Below the pieces are notes generated by a model. The model saw only the letters and a program-made list of their open reading frames with translations. It made no database searches and was not told where the DNA came from. Below are positions 6,400-13,493 of a stretch of 28,421 nt of DNA, piece by piece. The position numbers and the translations under genes were made by a program. The DNA is taken from IMG/VR virus record IMGVR_UViG_3300030382_000241, positions 1-28,421 of that record; one strand, 5' to 3'. Each line of letters starts with the position of its first letter. The first letter of the stretch is position 1. This DNA comes from a virus.

Positions 6400-6680
6400 T
6401 ATCTTAAATTTATTATTAGTGCCTTATTTTTATATAATTGTGCATATTCTTTTAATTTATCCTTATCTTCAAAATCATAGCCCTCATCAACATTAAGTCC
6501 CGAAGCATCACAATAATCGTTAAACGCTTTGTCTATTTGTTTTCTAGTTCCAAATATTCTTATTGCCCTGCTAACTTCGTAAATGTCATGACTATAACAA
6601 TCAAGTCTGTTGTTCCATTCTGAACTTGTTTTATATTCGCCATTAGGATAAAAGTAGTATGTATCGCATTCTAGTTTCAT
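6399..6680 (-). CDS. 93-aa hypothetical protein
   Basis: An unrecognised acidic protein rich in Tyr and Asp. The frame is open to 6746, but I prefer the ATG ending at 6680 (MKLECDTYYFYPNGEY), because it sits two bases after the stop of the upstream membrane protein, whereas the longer form would overlap that gene's membrane span. A central RAIRIFGTRKQIDKAF segment looks helical. It is the second gene after the promoter at 6941-6972. Confidence 0.55.
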   Translation of the reverse strand: MKLECDTYYFYPNGEYKTSSEWNNRLDCYSHDIYEVSRAIRIFGTRKQIDKAFNDYCDASGLNVDEGYDFEDKDKLKEYAQLYKNKALIINLR

Positions 6681-6682
6681 GA

Positions 6683-6913
6683 TTAATAATTTAAGTGCAA
6701 GTATAAAAAGAAAGAGCCTAGACTTAATGCCATTAATCCAACACAAGTTAATAAGAACTTGATCTGACTTATTTCATTTTTACCATCATTAATATTGTAG
6801 TCCTCAACTTTGTTGATGAACCTTCCTCTAGCGTTTTTAGCATAAAAGAAGTCTGCTGCTCCTTTTCCGCTTAGGTTAAAGCTATTACCTGTTTTTTTGT
6901 TTGTTAATTTCAC
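6683..6913 (-). CDS. 76-aa C-terminally membrane-anchored protein
   Basis: A small basic protein with one hydrophobic span near the C-terminus (IKFLLTCVGLMALSLGSFFLYL), suggesting a tail-anchored membrane protein with a cytoplasmic N-terminus. The frame runs up to a TTG at 6943, but that codon lies inside the -7 element of the promoter, so a transcript from that promoter would not contain it. The GTG ending at 6913 gives a leader of roughly 20 bases and is the preferred start. It is the first gene of the early unit. Function unknown. Confidence 0.55.
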   Translation of the reverse strand: MKLTNKKTGNSFNLSGKGAADFFYAKNARGRFINKVEDYNINDGKNEISQIKFLLTCVGLMALSLGSFFLYLHLNY

Positions 6914-6940
6914 TTTGTTTTTGTATTGATTAATATGACA

Positions 6941-6972
6941 CAAAGATAAAAAGAAAATTCAATTACTAACAA
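6941..6972 (-). promoter_or_regulatory. Bacteroidota-type promoter for the early module
   Basis: On the minus strand the region reads TTG, 21 bases, then TATCTTTG. This matches the Bacteroidota consensus TTG-N17-23-TAnnTTTG read by the primary sigma factor of that phylum. It is the only full match I found in a true intergenic region, and it points into the 6913-11 gene series. The start point would be about 6934. Confidence 0.7.
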
Positions 6973-7097
6973 CTTTACTTACAAAGTTATTAACAATTTA
7001 AGTGTTAATAGTGTTTTGACTAGATAAGCGACTTTAAGGGCTGTCTAGTATATAGGTATTAAAAAGAAAAGAAAGTGCCTAAAACGGCTAAAGGGTA
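6973..7097 (-). other. Non-coding divider with inverted repeats
   Basis: A gap of about 125 bases between the lysis-like and early modules. It contains an inverted repeat ACTAGA (7019-7024) / TCTAGT (7044-7049), with an inner AGC/GCT pair, and an AT-rich part nearer the promoter with TTAACA/TGTTAA-like repeats. Near 7056-7090 a weak GCC/GGC hairpin is followed on the minus strand by a T-rich run, a possible but poor terminator for the lysis genes. The inverted repeat next to the promoter could be an operator or replication site. None of this is proven. Confidence 0.35.
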
Positions 7098-7175
7098 CTA
7101 TAAACTGAGCAATATTACGACTACTATAAGAAGCAAGTAAATGCCAAAGACTTTCCAAGTGATATTGTCTTTCAT
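7098..7175 (-). CDS. 25-aa predicted membrane peptide
   Basis: A tiny frame beginning MKDNITWKVF and continuing as GIYLLLIVVVILLSL: a charged N-terminus and a single strongly hydrophobic span running to the end. The ATG overlaps the stop of the metallophosphoesterase gene as ATGA, the usual coupling here, and the stop is followed by the non-coding divider. It is the last gene of the lysis-like cluster, so it could be a pinholin-like or regulatory membrane peptide; that is inference. Confidence 0.5.
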   Translation of the reverse strand: MKDNITWKVFGIYLLLIVVVILLSL

Positions 7176-7909
7176 AATTCCATGGGTTCTAAAATAGGCA
7201 AGCGCCCATTATCTAAAATAACACCAACGGCTATAATAGGTTTTTTTGTAAAGTTCTTAGCATAGTTTGCAGCGTAAGAATTAACATTAAACGCCGATCC
7301 TAATTGCATAGACCACAATAAGTTATGTTGGTTCGCATGATAGATTATGCTAGTTTCAGTATGTATATGACCTTGACAAATTTTAGTGTTCCAATTTATA
7401 GCCCTATTTATTGCACCATTACGCCCAGAACTTCCTGTTCCGTGCAAATACATAACGCCATCTTCTATGAACTTGTCTTTCCAAATCCATCCATGAGTTC
7501 CTAAAACATCATTAAAATCTTTTAGCCAAGCACTAGACAGTCCTGATGCTACAAGCTTCCTTGATATGATGGCGTCATGGTTGCCAATGCAGACAGTTGC
7601 CTCTTTCCATTCTTCCCAAAAAGGCTTAATCTGTTCTATTGCTAAAGCTAATTCATCACCTGCACTTTTGCCATCAGGCGCTATCTCATGAAATGAAGAA
7701 AATGAGTTATCCAAAAGGTCACCCGTGAAATGTACAGAGTTGCAATTCCATTTGTCATATACAGCCTTGCAATGCTCAAAAAAACCAGGCTCAACGAATG
7801 GAGCGTGCAAATCTGGTATGATAAGCTTTCTCCTTTCGTTTGCCCTTAGTTTTTCTAATGCCGCAATCTCATGCGGTTTTAATCTGTATCTATTATTTTT
7901 TAGATGCAT
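7172..7909 (-). CDS. Calcineurin-like metallophosphoesterase
   Basis: A 245-residue two-metal phosphoesterase. All signature motifs are present in order: D-x-H (DLH, 33-35), GDLLD (63-67), GNHD (109-112), HG (156-157) and GHIH (180-183). These bind the metal pair and the phosphate, so the enzyme should be active. Known relatives include lambda protein phosphatase and DNA or nucleotide phosphoesterases; the substrate cannot be told. The start overlaps the holin-like gene by 17 bases and the stop overlaps the 25-aa peptide gene. Its place beside lysis genes is common in some phages but its purpose there is unclear. Confidence 0.88.
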   Translation of the reverse strand: MHLKNNRYRLKPHEIAALEKLRANERRKLIIPDLHAPFVEPGFFEHCKAVYDKWNCNSVHFTGDLLDNSFSSFHEIAPDGKSAGDELALAIEQIKPFWEEWKEATVCIGNHDAIISRKLVASGLSSAWLKDFNDVLGTHGWIWKDKFIEDGVMYLHGTGSSGRNGAINRAINWNTKICQGHIHTETSIIYHANQHNLLWSMQLGSAFNVNSYAANYAKNFTKKPIIAVGVILDNGRLPILEPMEL

Positions 7910-8087
7910 CTGCCCATCCCTGACCTAATACTAAAGCGATTATTCCATAAAGAATGTTTTGAGATGTTGCAGCGTCTATGCCCCAATTATCACTAAGCAG
8001 TTGAACTACGACACCCACTACTGTGTAAAGGAATTTACGGCTTCCTAAAGCCTTTTTGATTGTTTGCATTAAAATCCAATTTTTCAT
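7893..8087 (-). CDS. Holin-like small membrane protein
   Basis: A 64-residue protein with two hydrophobic segments, FLYTVVGVVVQLL (about 19-31) and ILYGIIALVLGQGW (about 45-58). They are separated by a short polar loop (SDNWGIDAATSQ), and the protein has a basic N-terminus and a lysine C-terminus. This two-span design and its position directly after the DUF5675 gene fit a holin that permeabilises the membrane at lysis. The hydrophobic stretches are short, so a membrane-anchored accessory protein remains possible. Confidence 0.55.
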   Translation of the reverse strand: MKNWILMQTIKKALGSRKFLYTVVGVVVQLLSDNWGIDAATSQNILYGIIALVLGQGWADASKK

Positions 8088-8089
8088 AT

Positions 8090-8629
8090 CTATTTATTTT
8101 TGATTATTAAATTAATATTTTTCCCTCCCAAATTTATTATTTCTTTCATAAGTAAATCCATAGCTAAAGCTGAATTATGAACAACGTCTTGTTGGCTTCC
8201 CAAACCTACTAGGATGCAGCCCCTTGTGTCTTTAGCTGAATTTCCCCTATGAAAGAGTATGTATTTTCGGTTAGGCACTTCTTTGACTAATAGGTGCAAA
8301 TACCCCCTAGTTGCGCTTTCTCTAGGGTATCTCATTCGCACTTGATATTCTCCTGATGGTATACAGGACACACTTCTTTGATTATCTTTATATGGTAACT
8401 CTAAGGTATCACACATTCTCTCACCATTCAAGAGCAGTTCTCCCATTGTAGAGTTCTCTGTAAAAGTATCTCTAATCAATAAGAGATTAACGCCCTTGTC
8501 CTCTGTACGTTTGCTTGTAGGCATTTTGACTTTTGGAGGCGTTTTTGGAATGTACCCCTTTGCGCTTCTTTCTAGTAGGTCTATAAGTTTGTGCAACAAC
8601 TTTACGAGCCATCTATTTATTTTTTTCAA
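8090..8629 (-). CDS. DUF5675 protein, candidate lysis enzyme
   Basis: A 179-residue protein. The N-terminal 40 residues are basic and amphipathic; the rest (about 48-175) is the DUF5675 fold. The segment LFHRGNSAKDTRGCILVG (126-142) places His127 and Cys138 in an H-x-G...G-C-I pattern like that of YkuD L,D-transpeptidases, which act on peptidoglycan. Together with the holin-like neighbour this suggests a cell-wall role, though no activity is established here. The start is a TTG ending at 8629, overlapping the 52-aa gene; the first ATG (residue 36) would remove the N-terminal segment. No other endolysin is visible in the window. Confidence 0.7.
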   Translation of the reverse strand: MKKINRWLVKLLHKLIDLLERSAKGYIPKTPPKVKMPTSKRTEDKGVNLLLIRDTFTENSTMGELLLNGERMCDTLELPYKDNQRSVSCIPSGEYQVRMRYPRESATRGYLHLLVKEVPNRKYILFHRGNSAKDTRGCILVGLGSQQDVVHNSALAMDLLMKEIINLGGKNINLIIKNK

Positions 8630-8771
8630 ATTGTATAAATTTATATACGGTAAAAGTGATTGCCAATATCAAAGATACTAGCGTTAGCACTTCGTTGCAA
8701 TCCGTTATGCTAACACCGATTGCCGATCCGTTAGCTATCCCTACTTGTAGTGTGTCTTTTAGATCTGTCAT
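8613..8771 (-). CDS. 52-aa single-span membrane protein
   Basis: A small frame starting MTDLKDTLQVGIANGSAIGV and ending in the hydrophobic span LTLVSLILAITFTVYKFI with a charged tail EKNK. The design (polar N-terminus, one C-terminal span, basic tail) and the position directly upstream of DUF5675 fit a small lysis-associated or virion-assembly membrane protein. It overlaps the TTG start of the DUF5675 gene by 17 bases and the end of the 40-aa gene by 41. No function can be named. Confidence 0.6.
   Translation of the reverse strand: MTDLKDTLQVGIANGSAIGVSITDCNEVLTLVSLILAITFTVYKFIQFEKNK
8670..8700 (-). promoter_or_regulatory. Possible internal promoter before DUF5675
   Basis: On the minus strand TTG, 20 bases, then TATCTTTG matches the Bacteroidota promoter pattern. 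It lies inside the 52-aa gene and would start transcription near 8663, about 34 bases before the DUF5675 start, giving separate control of lysis genes. One or two such matches are expected by chance in an AT-rich window this size, so it is only a candidate. Confidence 0.35.
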
Positions 8772-8853
8772 TTTTATTTATTTTGGGCTTTTTATCCAAG
8801 TAGGATTTCAGCTTCGTTATATTTATTATTTTTGGTTTGTAGTATTTCTTCAT
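8731..8853 (-). CDS. 40-aa basic hypothetical peptide
   Basis: A short, very basic frame starting MKKYYKPKIINITKLKSYLD and ending SKRHTTSRDS. Its ATG overlaps the stop of the head-tail adaptor gene as TAATG, the normal coupling in this phage. Against it, its last 41 bases overlap the 52-aa gene, more than most junctions here. It may be a real small protein or only a translational bridge to the next start. Confidence 0.4.
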   Translation of the reverse strand: MKKYYKPKIINITKLKSYLDKKPKINKNDRSKRHTTSRDS

Positions 8854-9422
8854 TAATCACTTGCACTTAAAAAGTTTCTTAAAGTTAATTCAGTTCCCTG
8901 TGTCGGTCTTTCTAGGTTCATATTAGCATAGTAGTTTTCAGTAGACGGGCTTACATCTGCACCCGAATTGGTATTGTATTCAGGAAAGCTACTGATATTG
9001 TTTCTAATGTAATCTATAAGGCGTTCCCTGTAATAACTAGAAGTGTTCAAAATTTCCTCTCTAAAATGTTGTGCTTCTTCGGTACTTAAAGCATTTCCTG
9101 TTTCTGATGTCTTGGAATAAATATTTCCGTTTTCTACTTTAAATCTAAGGTATGGCAAAGCGTGATAAAGACTGTATCCTGGAAGCATATCTCCAACGTA
9201 TTCATCAACTAAAGTTTTGTACGCTTCATTCCCCACATTTCCAATAGTTCCTGCTGTTATTAAGTCTTTCAGCTTTTGTGTTAAGTCCGTTCCTAGAGCT
9301 GTTTCAACATATAATTTCTGCGCTTCTCTTACCGAAAAAAGTAATAAAGAATCGTCCACGCTAAGGTTTATAGGTGTTGAGTCTTTTAGTTTCTGTTCTG
9401 ATATAAATAATACGTATGCCAT
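8853..9422 (-). CDS. Head-tail adaptor / DUF6712-like virion protein
   Basis: A 189-residue protein with the N-terminus YVLFISEQKLKDSTPINLSV typical of the family I know as DUF6712 in Bacteroidota phages, followed by helices rich in Tyr and Leu (YSLYHALPYLRFKV, about 82-95). It directly follows the portal gene (6-base gap), where head-completion or connector proteins normally lie. The likely role is a neck protein joining the portal to the tail. The family is fairly clear; the structural role is from position. Confidence 0.65.
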   Translation of the reverse strand: MAYVLFISEQKLKDSTPINLSVDDSLLLFSVREAQKLYVETALGTDLTQKLKDLITAGTIGNVGNEAYKTLVDEYVGDMLPGYSLYHALPYLRFKVENGNIYSKTSETGNALSTEEAQHFREEILNTSSYYRERLIDYIRNNISSFPEYNTNSGADVSPSTENYYANMNLERPTQGTELTLRNFLSASD

Positions 9423-9428
9423 AGTTTC

Positions 9429-11273
9429 TTAGTTGTAATATCCGTGATTTTTCATTGTTCTAGGTGCTTCCGCCACTTTCTTATTGTTAGGTTCGGGATA
9501 AAACCCCTGACTTCTAGCTTTAGCAGTAGAAATTAATTTTCCGTAGGTCGTTATGTCTTTTTCATTATAAGCGTCCTCTAAGTCCATCACAAACACCTTT
9601 CTGATGAACCGATGAAAACATTGTGGGCCTCCTTTATAGAGCCAAATATTATATTTTTTAGCACCCTTAATGCCAAAACCAGGATTAACAACTTTGTCTT
9701 TTAGAGCCACTAAGTCAGATTTTTTATATAGCTTGTTAGCCCCCATCATTTTTCTGCAAAACTCCCTCTTAGTCCCTGATTTGTTAGTCAATGCAGGATC
9801 TCTATCATATTTGTATCTTACTTTAAAAAACTTGCTGACTTTTTTACTCCATCCGTCCTGGTCGTCTAGACCATCTCTATCTGACTTGGGAACAGTTGCT
9901 AACTCTACTTTATATATTTCGTTTAATTCATTTTCAAAATCAAAATCTTCATGCTCATCTTCCACCATTTCCTCATCTAATAAAGTATATCCGTCAGGGT
10001 CGTCCTCTCCAAATTCTTCAATAAAAGATTCTAGTTCTGTCTTTTCAACTTTACTAAAGTCCTCTCTTACTTCTACATCTAGAGGAGCTAACCCCATTTC
10101 TGACCTTAACTCATCTTCTGTCATGATTCCTTTTAAGTCCTCAGAAGTAAATTCTAGTGTGATTGGTTTTAATTGTACAAACTCAACAGGCAAATCCATG
10201 TTATTAACTGAGAACAAAGTCTGTAAAGTGTTTTTGATATTTAGTTGGAACGGAATGATTACTGTGTTCAGATAAAAATTAAAAGCAGAATTAAGTTCGT
10301 CTACGTTTGAACCAAGCCCTGTGTCATTTTTAATACCCATAAGCATTGGTGACGTTACTCTGTGTCCTGTAAGGATGTTTTGAACCAATAGCTCTTGGAG
10401 TGCTAAATATTGTTTGTCGGCATCAGAAACGCTTATAGGGGTGATCTCAGGCGTTCTAGTTCTGTCATCTGAAAAGGTTAATACAAACTTCCCTGAGTTT
10501 TTAGCCCCTGTGAATTTCTCAGCTAGACTTTGTTCTATTTGTCTGCGTTCCTCAGATGTTGGAACTCCATTTGCGAAGGAAATAAAGTAACTCCCACTAA
10601 AGCCGTTCTCTATATTGTTTAAATGAAACTCAGCAACTCTTTGATCTACCAAAGCCCAATTACATGAAGCTAAGTAATCAGGAGTATGGTAGATGTCCAT
10701 ATTAGGAGAGTAAGAGCCTGTATAAAGAAGCTGACTCCCTGCTGTTCTATCATGAGTATTAAAAGCTGCTATTGGATAAGGTTTGTGAGTTCTAGTATTT
10801 GACCAATCAGCACTAATAAAATAAGTGTCAACCTTCCCCATTTCATTCGGTCTACCTGCTCTTACTCTTTCAACAGGGACGTGATACACTTCTGATATTT
10901 CAGTACGCTCCCTGTTCCAAATAACGTGCAAAGCGTAAGCACCTTGAAGTTTAAAATCAAAAGCTACTTTTTTAATTACTTGATGTAAAGACTCTTTAGA
11001 GTTAGCGTGTCTTAGAAACTTCTTTAGTTTTACATAAGCATCTAAATTTACGTCATCATCCGAAGCTATTAAGTCCTCCCCTGCTATCATTTCAGCCGTT
11101 GCATTAATAATGGCAGCATGAGTAGAGGAATTATAGTAAAGGTCTATAAGAAATTGAGGATAGAGGTTTCTCCAATCTTCTGCCCCATATTCTATATAGT
11201 CACGACCTCTTACTTCTTTGATAATAGGCGCAGTTGATGTTTCTAAAGATACTGAAATTATTGAATCTTTCAT
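9429..11273 (-). CDS. Portal protein with C-terminal extension
   Basis: A 614-residue portal protein, the dodecameric ring through which DNA enters and leaves the capsid. The N-terminal 400 residues have the portal pattern: EYGAEDWRNLYPQFLIDLYY near residue 28, THAAIINATAEMIAGE, PVERVRAGRPNEMG, and a GIKNDTGLGSNVDELNSAF segment in the crown/stem region, then an acidic stretch (about 405-450). An additional domain follows (about 470-560) with TKREFCRKMM, NPGFGIKGAKKYNIWLYKGG and PQCFHRFIRK, which is not part of a normal portal and may be a fused minor head protein. It lies unusually far from the terminase, after the capsid gene. Confidence 0.82.
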   Translation of the reverse strand: MKDSIISVSLETSTAPIIKEVRGRDYIEYGAEDWRNLYPQFLIDLYYNSSTHAAIINATAEMIAGEDLIASDDDVNLDAYVKLKKFLRHANSKESLHQVIKKVAFDFKLQGAYALHVIWNRERTEISEVYHVPVERVRAGRPNEMGKVDTYFISADWSNTRTHKPYPIAAFNTHDRTAGSQLLYTGSYSPNMDIYHTPDYLASCNWALVDQRVAEFHLNNIENGFSGSYFISFANGVPTSEERRQIEQSLAEKFTGAKNSGKFVLTFSDDRTRTPEITPISVSDADKQYLALQELLVQNILTGHRVTSPMLMGIKNDTGLGSNVDELNSAFNFYLNTVIIPFQLNIKNTLQTLFSVNNMDLPVEFVQLKPITLEFTSEDLKGIMTEDELRSEMGLAPLDVEVREDFSKVEKTELESFIEEFGEDDPDGYTLLDEEMVEDEHEDFDFENELNEIYKVELATVPKSDRDGLDDQDGWSKKVSKFFKVRYKYDRDPALTNKSGTKREFCRKMMGANKLYKKSDLVALKDKVVNPGFGIKGAKKYNIWLYKGGPQCFHRFIRKVFVMDLEDAYNEKDITTYGKLISTAKARSQGFYPEPNNKKVAEAPRTMKNHGYYN

Positions 11274-11283
11274 ATTTTATTTT

Positions 11284-11958
11284 TTAAAGACTTGCTAGTC
11301 TTGTATTTACGTTAGCAGTCAAACCTGCACTTGTTGAACTAAATATTTCCACCTCACTTATTGTTCCATTATAAGGGTTTAAGTCTGTTTTTCTTACTCC
11401 TATTGCATCAATATCAGCCGTTCCACTTAAAACTTCTGTGTCAGATTGCAACACTCCATTCCACCACATTGAGATGGTATTTGATGCTCTAGTCAAAACC
11501 ATATAACCTGCACTCCATCCCGAAACATCTAAACTTAAATCTACTGCCGTAGCGTTGTCAATTTTAATTCTTACAGTTGATGCTGATATAATTCTTAGCC
11601 ATTCTCCCACTGCTGTGTTGTCACCTAATACCGTTCCAAATGGTGTTACAGGACTAAGAACAACCCCAATAGTAAAATCACCTGACAAACTAATGTCACT
11701 AGCTGATTGTAAGCTTTCCCCCGTACCGTCAAAAGTTAAAACCCCTGACGAATAAGCAGGTTGCTCACTTGCAGTTGCTTGAACCATATTATGTGAGTTT
11801 GTAGAACTATCCGCCCATGCACTTACATCTGAGCCGTTTAAAGTGATTCCTTCTTCTTTTTGATACCACGCTTCCAAACTTGATTCATCAGTAGGAAGCC
11901 AAACTCCTGATGGTCTATTAGAACCACCTAACATTTGCCCTAGTTTTAAAATCTTCAT
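11284..11958 (-). CDS. LamG/concanavalin-like virion protein
   Basis: A 224-residue beta-rich protein. After a short N-terminal segment containing RPSGVWLPTDESSLEAWYQ it shows the LamG jelly-roll pattern: WADSSTNSHNM, a LTFDGTGESLQS strand, DFTIGVVLSPV, VRIKIDNATAVDLSL, NTISMWWNGVLQ and a terminal YNGTISEVEIFSS. Such domains bind glycans and are common on phage capsid decorations and tail tips. It starts one base into the stop of the 94-aa gene and precedes the portal, in the head module, so a head decoration role is more likely than a tail role. Confidence 0.7.
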   Translation of the reverse strand: MKILKLGQMLGGSNRPSGVWLPTDESSLEAWYQKEEGITLNGSDVSAWADSSTNSHNMVQATASEQPAYSSGVLTFDGTGESLQSASDISLSGDFTIGVVLSPVTPFGTVLGDNTAVGEWLRIISASTVRIKIDNATAVDLSLDVSGWSAGYMVLTRASNTISMWWNGVLQSDTEVLSGTADIDAIGVRKTDLNPYNGTISEVEIFSSTSAGLTANVNTRLASL

Positions 11959-12242
11959 TATAGAACCTCCTCATAATAACAGATAGCCAAACCACTAGTC
12001 AAAGTGATAGCGGTGCATTGGAGAAACAAAGTTGTTCCTGCAGGGATTGTAGTGTGTAAAGAACTAGCTGCACTTCCTGTTCCTGTTTGGATATTTGAAG
12101 CCGTTATTGAAGCTATTACACTCTCTGTAACAAAGTGAATTGCATAATAATCTTTGCTCGTCATTGCCGTTGTTGTGATTACATCACATCTATTTTTTCC
12201 AAGTTGTTCTGTTAAAAGTTGTTGTACGTTTTCTATTGCCAT
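11958..12242 (-). CDS. 94-aa beta-rich structural protein
   Basis: A 94-residue Thr/Ser/Ala-rich protein starting MAIENVQQLLTEQLGKNRCD and continuing in alternating beta-like stretches (HTTIPAGTTLFLQCTAITLT). The helix-plus-beta pattern resembles small capsid decoration or fibre-anchor proteins. It shares its terminal base with the LamG-like gene, suggesting they are made together and perhaps assemble together. No family named. Confidence 0.55.
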   Translation of the reverse strand: MAIENVQQLLTEQLGKNRCDVITTTAMTSKDYYAIHFVTESVIASITASNIQTGTGSAASSLHTTIPAGTTLFLQCTAITLTSGLAICYYEEVL

Positions 12243-12254
12243 TTTTTTAATTGT

Positions 12255-12737
12255 TTATTGTCCGTAATATATGTAATTCGTTCCTGTTGGTTCTTGTCTT
12301 TGCGTGTATTGTACCTGTTCTGTTCCTCCTTTTTCAGCTATATACATTTTTCCTTTAGTCACCAACCCTTGAACCACCCCTTTGTTATTAGCAGCAGGTG
12401 ATAATACATCATCCTCTGTTGTAGGTGCAAACCCATCCAATATGGTCACCGTTCCAATCCAACTAACCTCGTATGCTTCATATTTCCAATATCCCGCAGG
12501 GAGAAAATTAATCTGTCCTCCAAAGGGGTCGGGGGTTGCACTATATAAATATTCCAACAAGGTATATCTGTCATAGATAATTTCCAATCTAGGATAAGCA
12601 TACACAATAGACTTATCCATATCATTTGTGAACTTCATTAAGTGCCTTATCTGAGTTGAAGCAACAGTAGTATTTATCCTATTGTCCTCCGTTTGTATGA
12701 AAGCATCAAGATTGGTTGCAGTAATTCCTTGTATCAT
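12255..12737 (-). CDS. 160-aa putative head structural protein
   Basis: A 160-residue protein starting MIQGITATNLDAFIQTEDNR, with a central aromatic region (YPRLEIIYDRYTLLEYLY) and a glycine-rich C-terminus ending GTNYIYYGQ. I do not recognise the family. It is the first gene after the terminator at 12786-12816 and precedes the small beta protein, LamG-like protein and portal. The position in the head module and absence of enzyme motifs suggest a virion protein. Confidence 0.55.
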   Translation of the reverse strand: MIQGITATNLDAFIQTEDNRINTTVASTQIRHLMKFTNDMDKSIVYAYPRLEIIYDRYTLLEYLYSATPDPFGGQINFLPAGYWKYEAYEVSWIGTVTILDGFAPTTEDDVLSPAANNKGVVQGLVTKGKMYIAEKGGTEQVQYTQRQEPTGTNYIYYGQ

Positions 12738-12785
12738 AATTCCTTTGTCTAATATATATATAGAAAAACTCTGTTTTTATTTGCC

Positions 12786-12816
12786 TTTAAAAAGAAAAGA
12801 GGGCTAAAAAGCCCTC
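12786..12816 (-). terminator. Intrinsic terminator after the tail-tube-like gene
   Basis: On the minus strand a perfect 7-bp stem GAGGGCT / AGCCCTC with a TTTT loop is followed by TTTTCTTTTT. This is a textbook Rho-independent terminator for leftward transcription. It splits the highly expressed capsid and tail-tube-like genes from the portal part of the module. Confidence 0.85.
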
Positions 12817-12849
12817 CAATCAAGAAATATATTGAAAACTAAAAGAATA

Positions 12850-13434
12850 TTATGATGTAGTTATAGACACATTAGTAAACGCTGAGTTGTCAAATGGATT
12901 AGTTGTGTAATCCGCCACTAAAGGCATTGGTAACGCTTCCATTCCGTCGAAGGTGAGGGTATAACCATTTTTGTCACCCCAAGCAGCCCCAGAATCAATA
13001 GTTCCTGCATTTAATTCCATTCCATTAACAACTCCCATTCCCACAATAATATCGTGGCCGTTTGCTAGTTGTTGGTTTAATTGAGCAAATATAACAACCT
13101 TCGTTGCCCCTAATAATTTTATTTGGTTTTGATCTTCTTTAGTGATACGGTTGAATAAAACCTGTGCGGTTGGTGTGTAGTAAATTGTGCCATTTTCTCT
13201 AGAACCTACAATCGTATCAGTAATACTAGCAACGCCCAATGGCATTGTGTATCTATAAAGACCTGTTCCTGCTCCCATTTCAATATCAGTAATTTCTCCT
13301 GCGGTTTGAGGTATTCCCACTGTTTCAATAGGTGCTGTAAATTGGTCTAGAACTCCGAAGTATATGTATTTCACACCCCCCGATATTCGTGAGCAATCAA
13401 GCCCTCTCCCCTTGGTTAAGTCTGTACAAGCCAT
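12850..13434 (-). CDS. Major structural protein, probable tail tube
   Basis: A 194-residue protein beginning MACTDLTKGRGLDCSRISGG, a Cys-bearing N-terminus that I associate with abundant virion proteins of Bacteroidota phages. It contains VASITDTIVGSRENGTIYY (about 68-86), NQIKLLGATKVVIFAQLN (about 103-120) and GYTLTFDGMEALPM. These alternating strand patterns fit tail-tube-like beta sandwich proteins. It follows the capsid gene and is closed by a strong terminator, consistent with high expression. A capsid decoration role is the main alternative. Confidence 0.6.
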   Translation of the reverse strand: MACTDLTKGRGLDCSRISGGVKYIYFGVLDQFTAPIETVGIPQTAGEITDIEMGAGTGLYRYTMPLGVASITDTIVGSRENGTIYYTPTAQVLFNRITKEDQNQIKLLGATKVVIFAQLNQQLANGHDIIVGMGVVNGMELNAGTIDSGAAWGDKNGYTLTFDGMEALPMPLVADYTTNPFDNSAFTNVSITTS

Positions 13435-13463
13435 GTTATTTTATTTTTTAAAGGTTAAAAGTT

Positions 13464-13481
13464 GGGGGCTTTTACACCCCC
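13464..13481 (-). terminator. G/C hairpin after the capsid gene
   Basis: GGGGG and CCCCC arms with an 8-base loop lie between the capsid and tail-tube-like genes. On the minus strand the stem is followed by AACTTTTAACCTTT, a weak T tract. It may act as a partial terminator or protect the capsid mRNA 3' end. Confidence 0.4.
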
Positions 13482-13493
13482 TCCTTTGTATTA

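Noticed and set aside
6681-6746. Longer N-terminus of the 93-aa protein
   Set aside because: Its hydrophobic start is read in another frame through the end of the 76-aa membrane gene; the ATG at 6680 lies two bases after that stop.
9670-10275. 201-aa plus-strand frame antisense to the portal gene
   Set aside because: Ser/Leu-rich low-complexity translation that mirrors codon bias of the portal gene; no promoter or family features.
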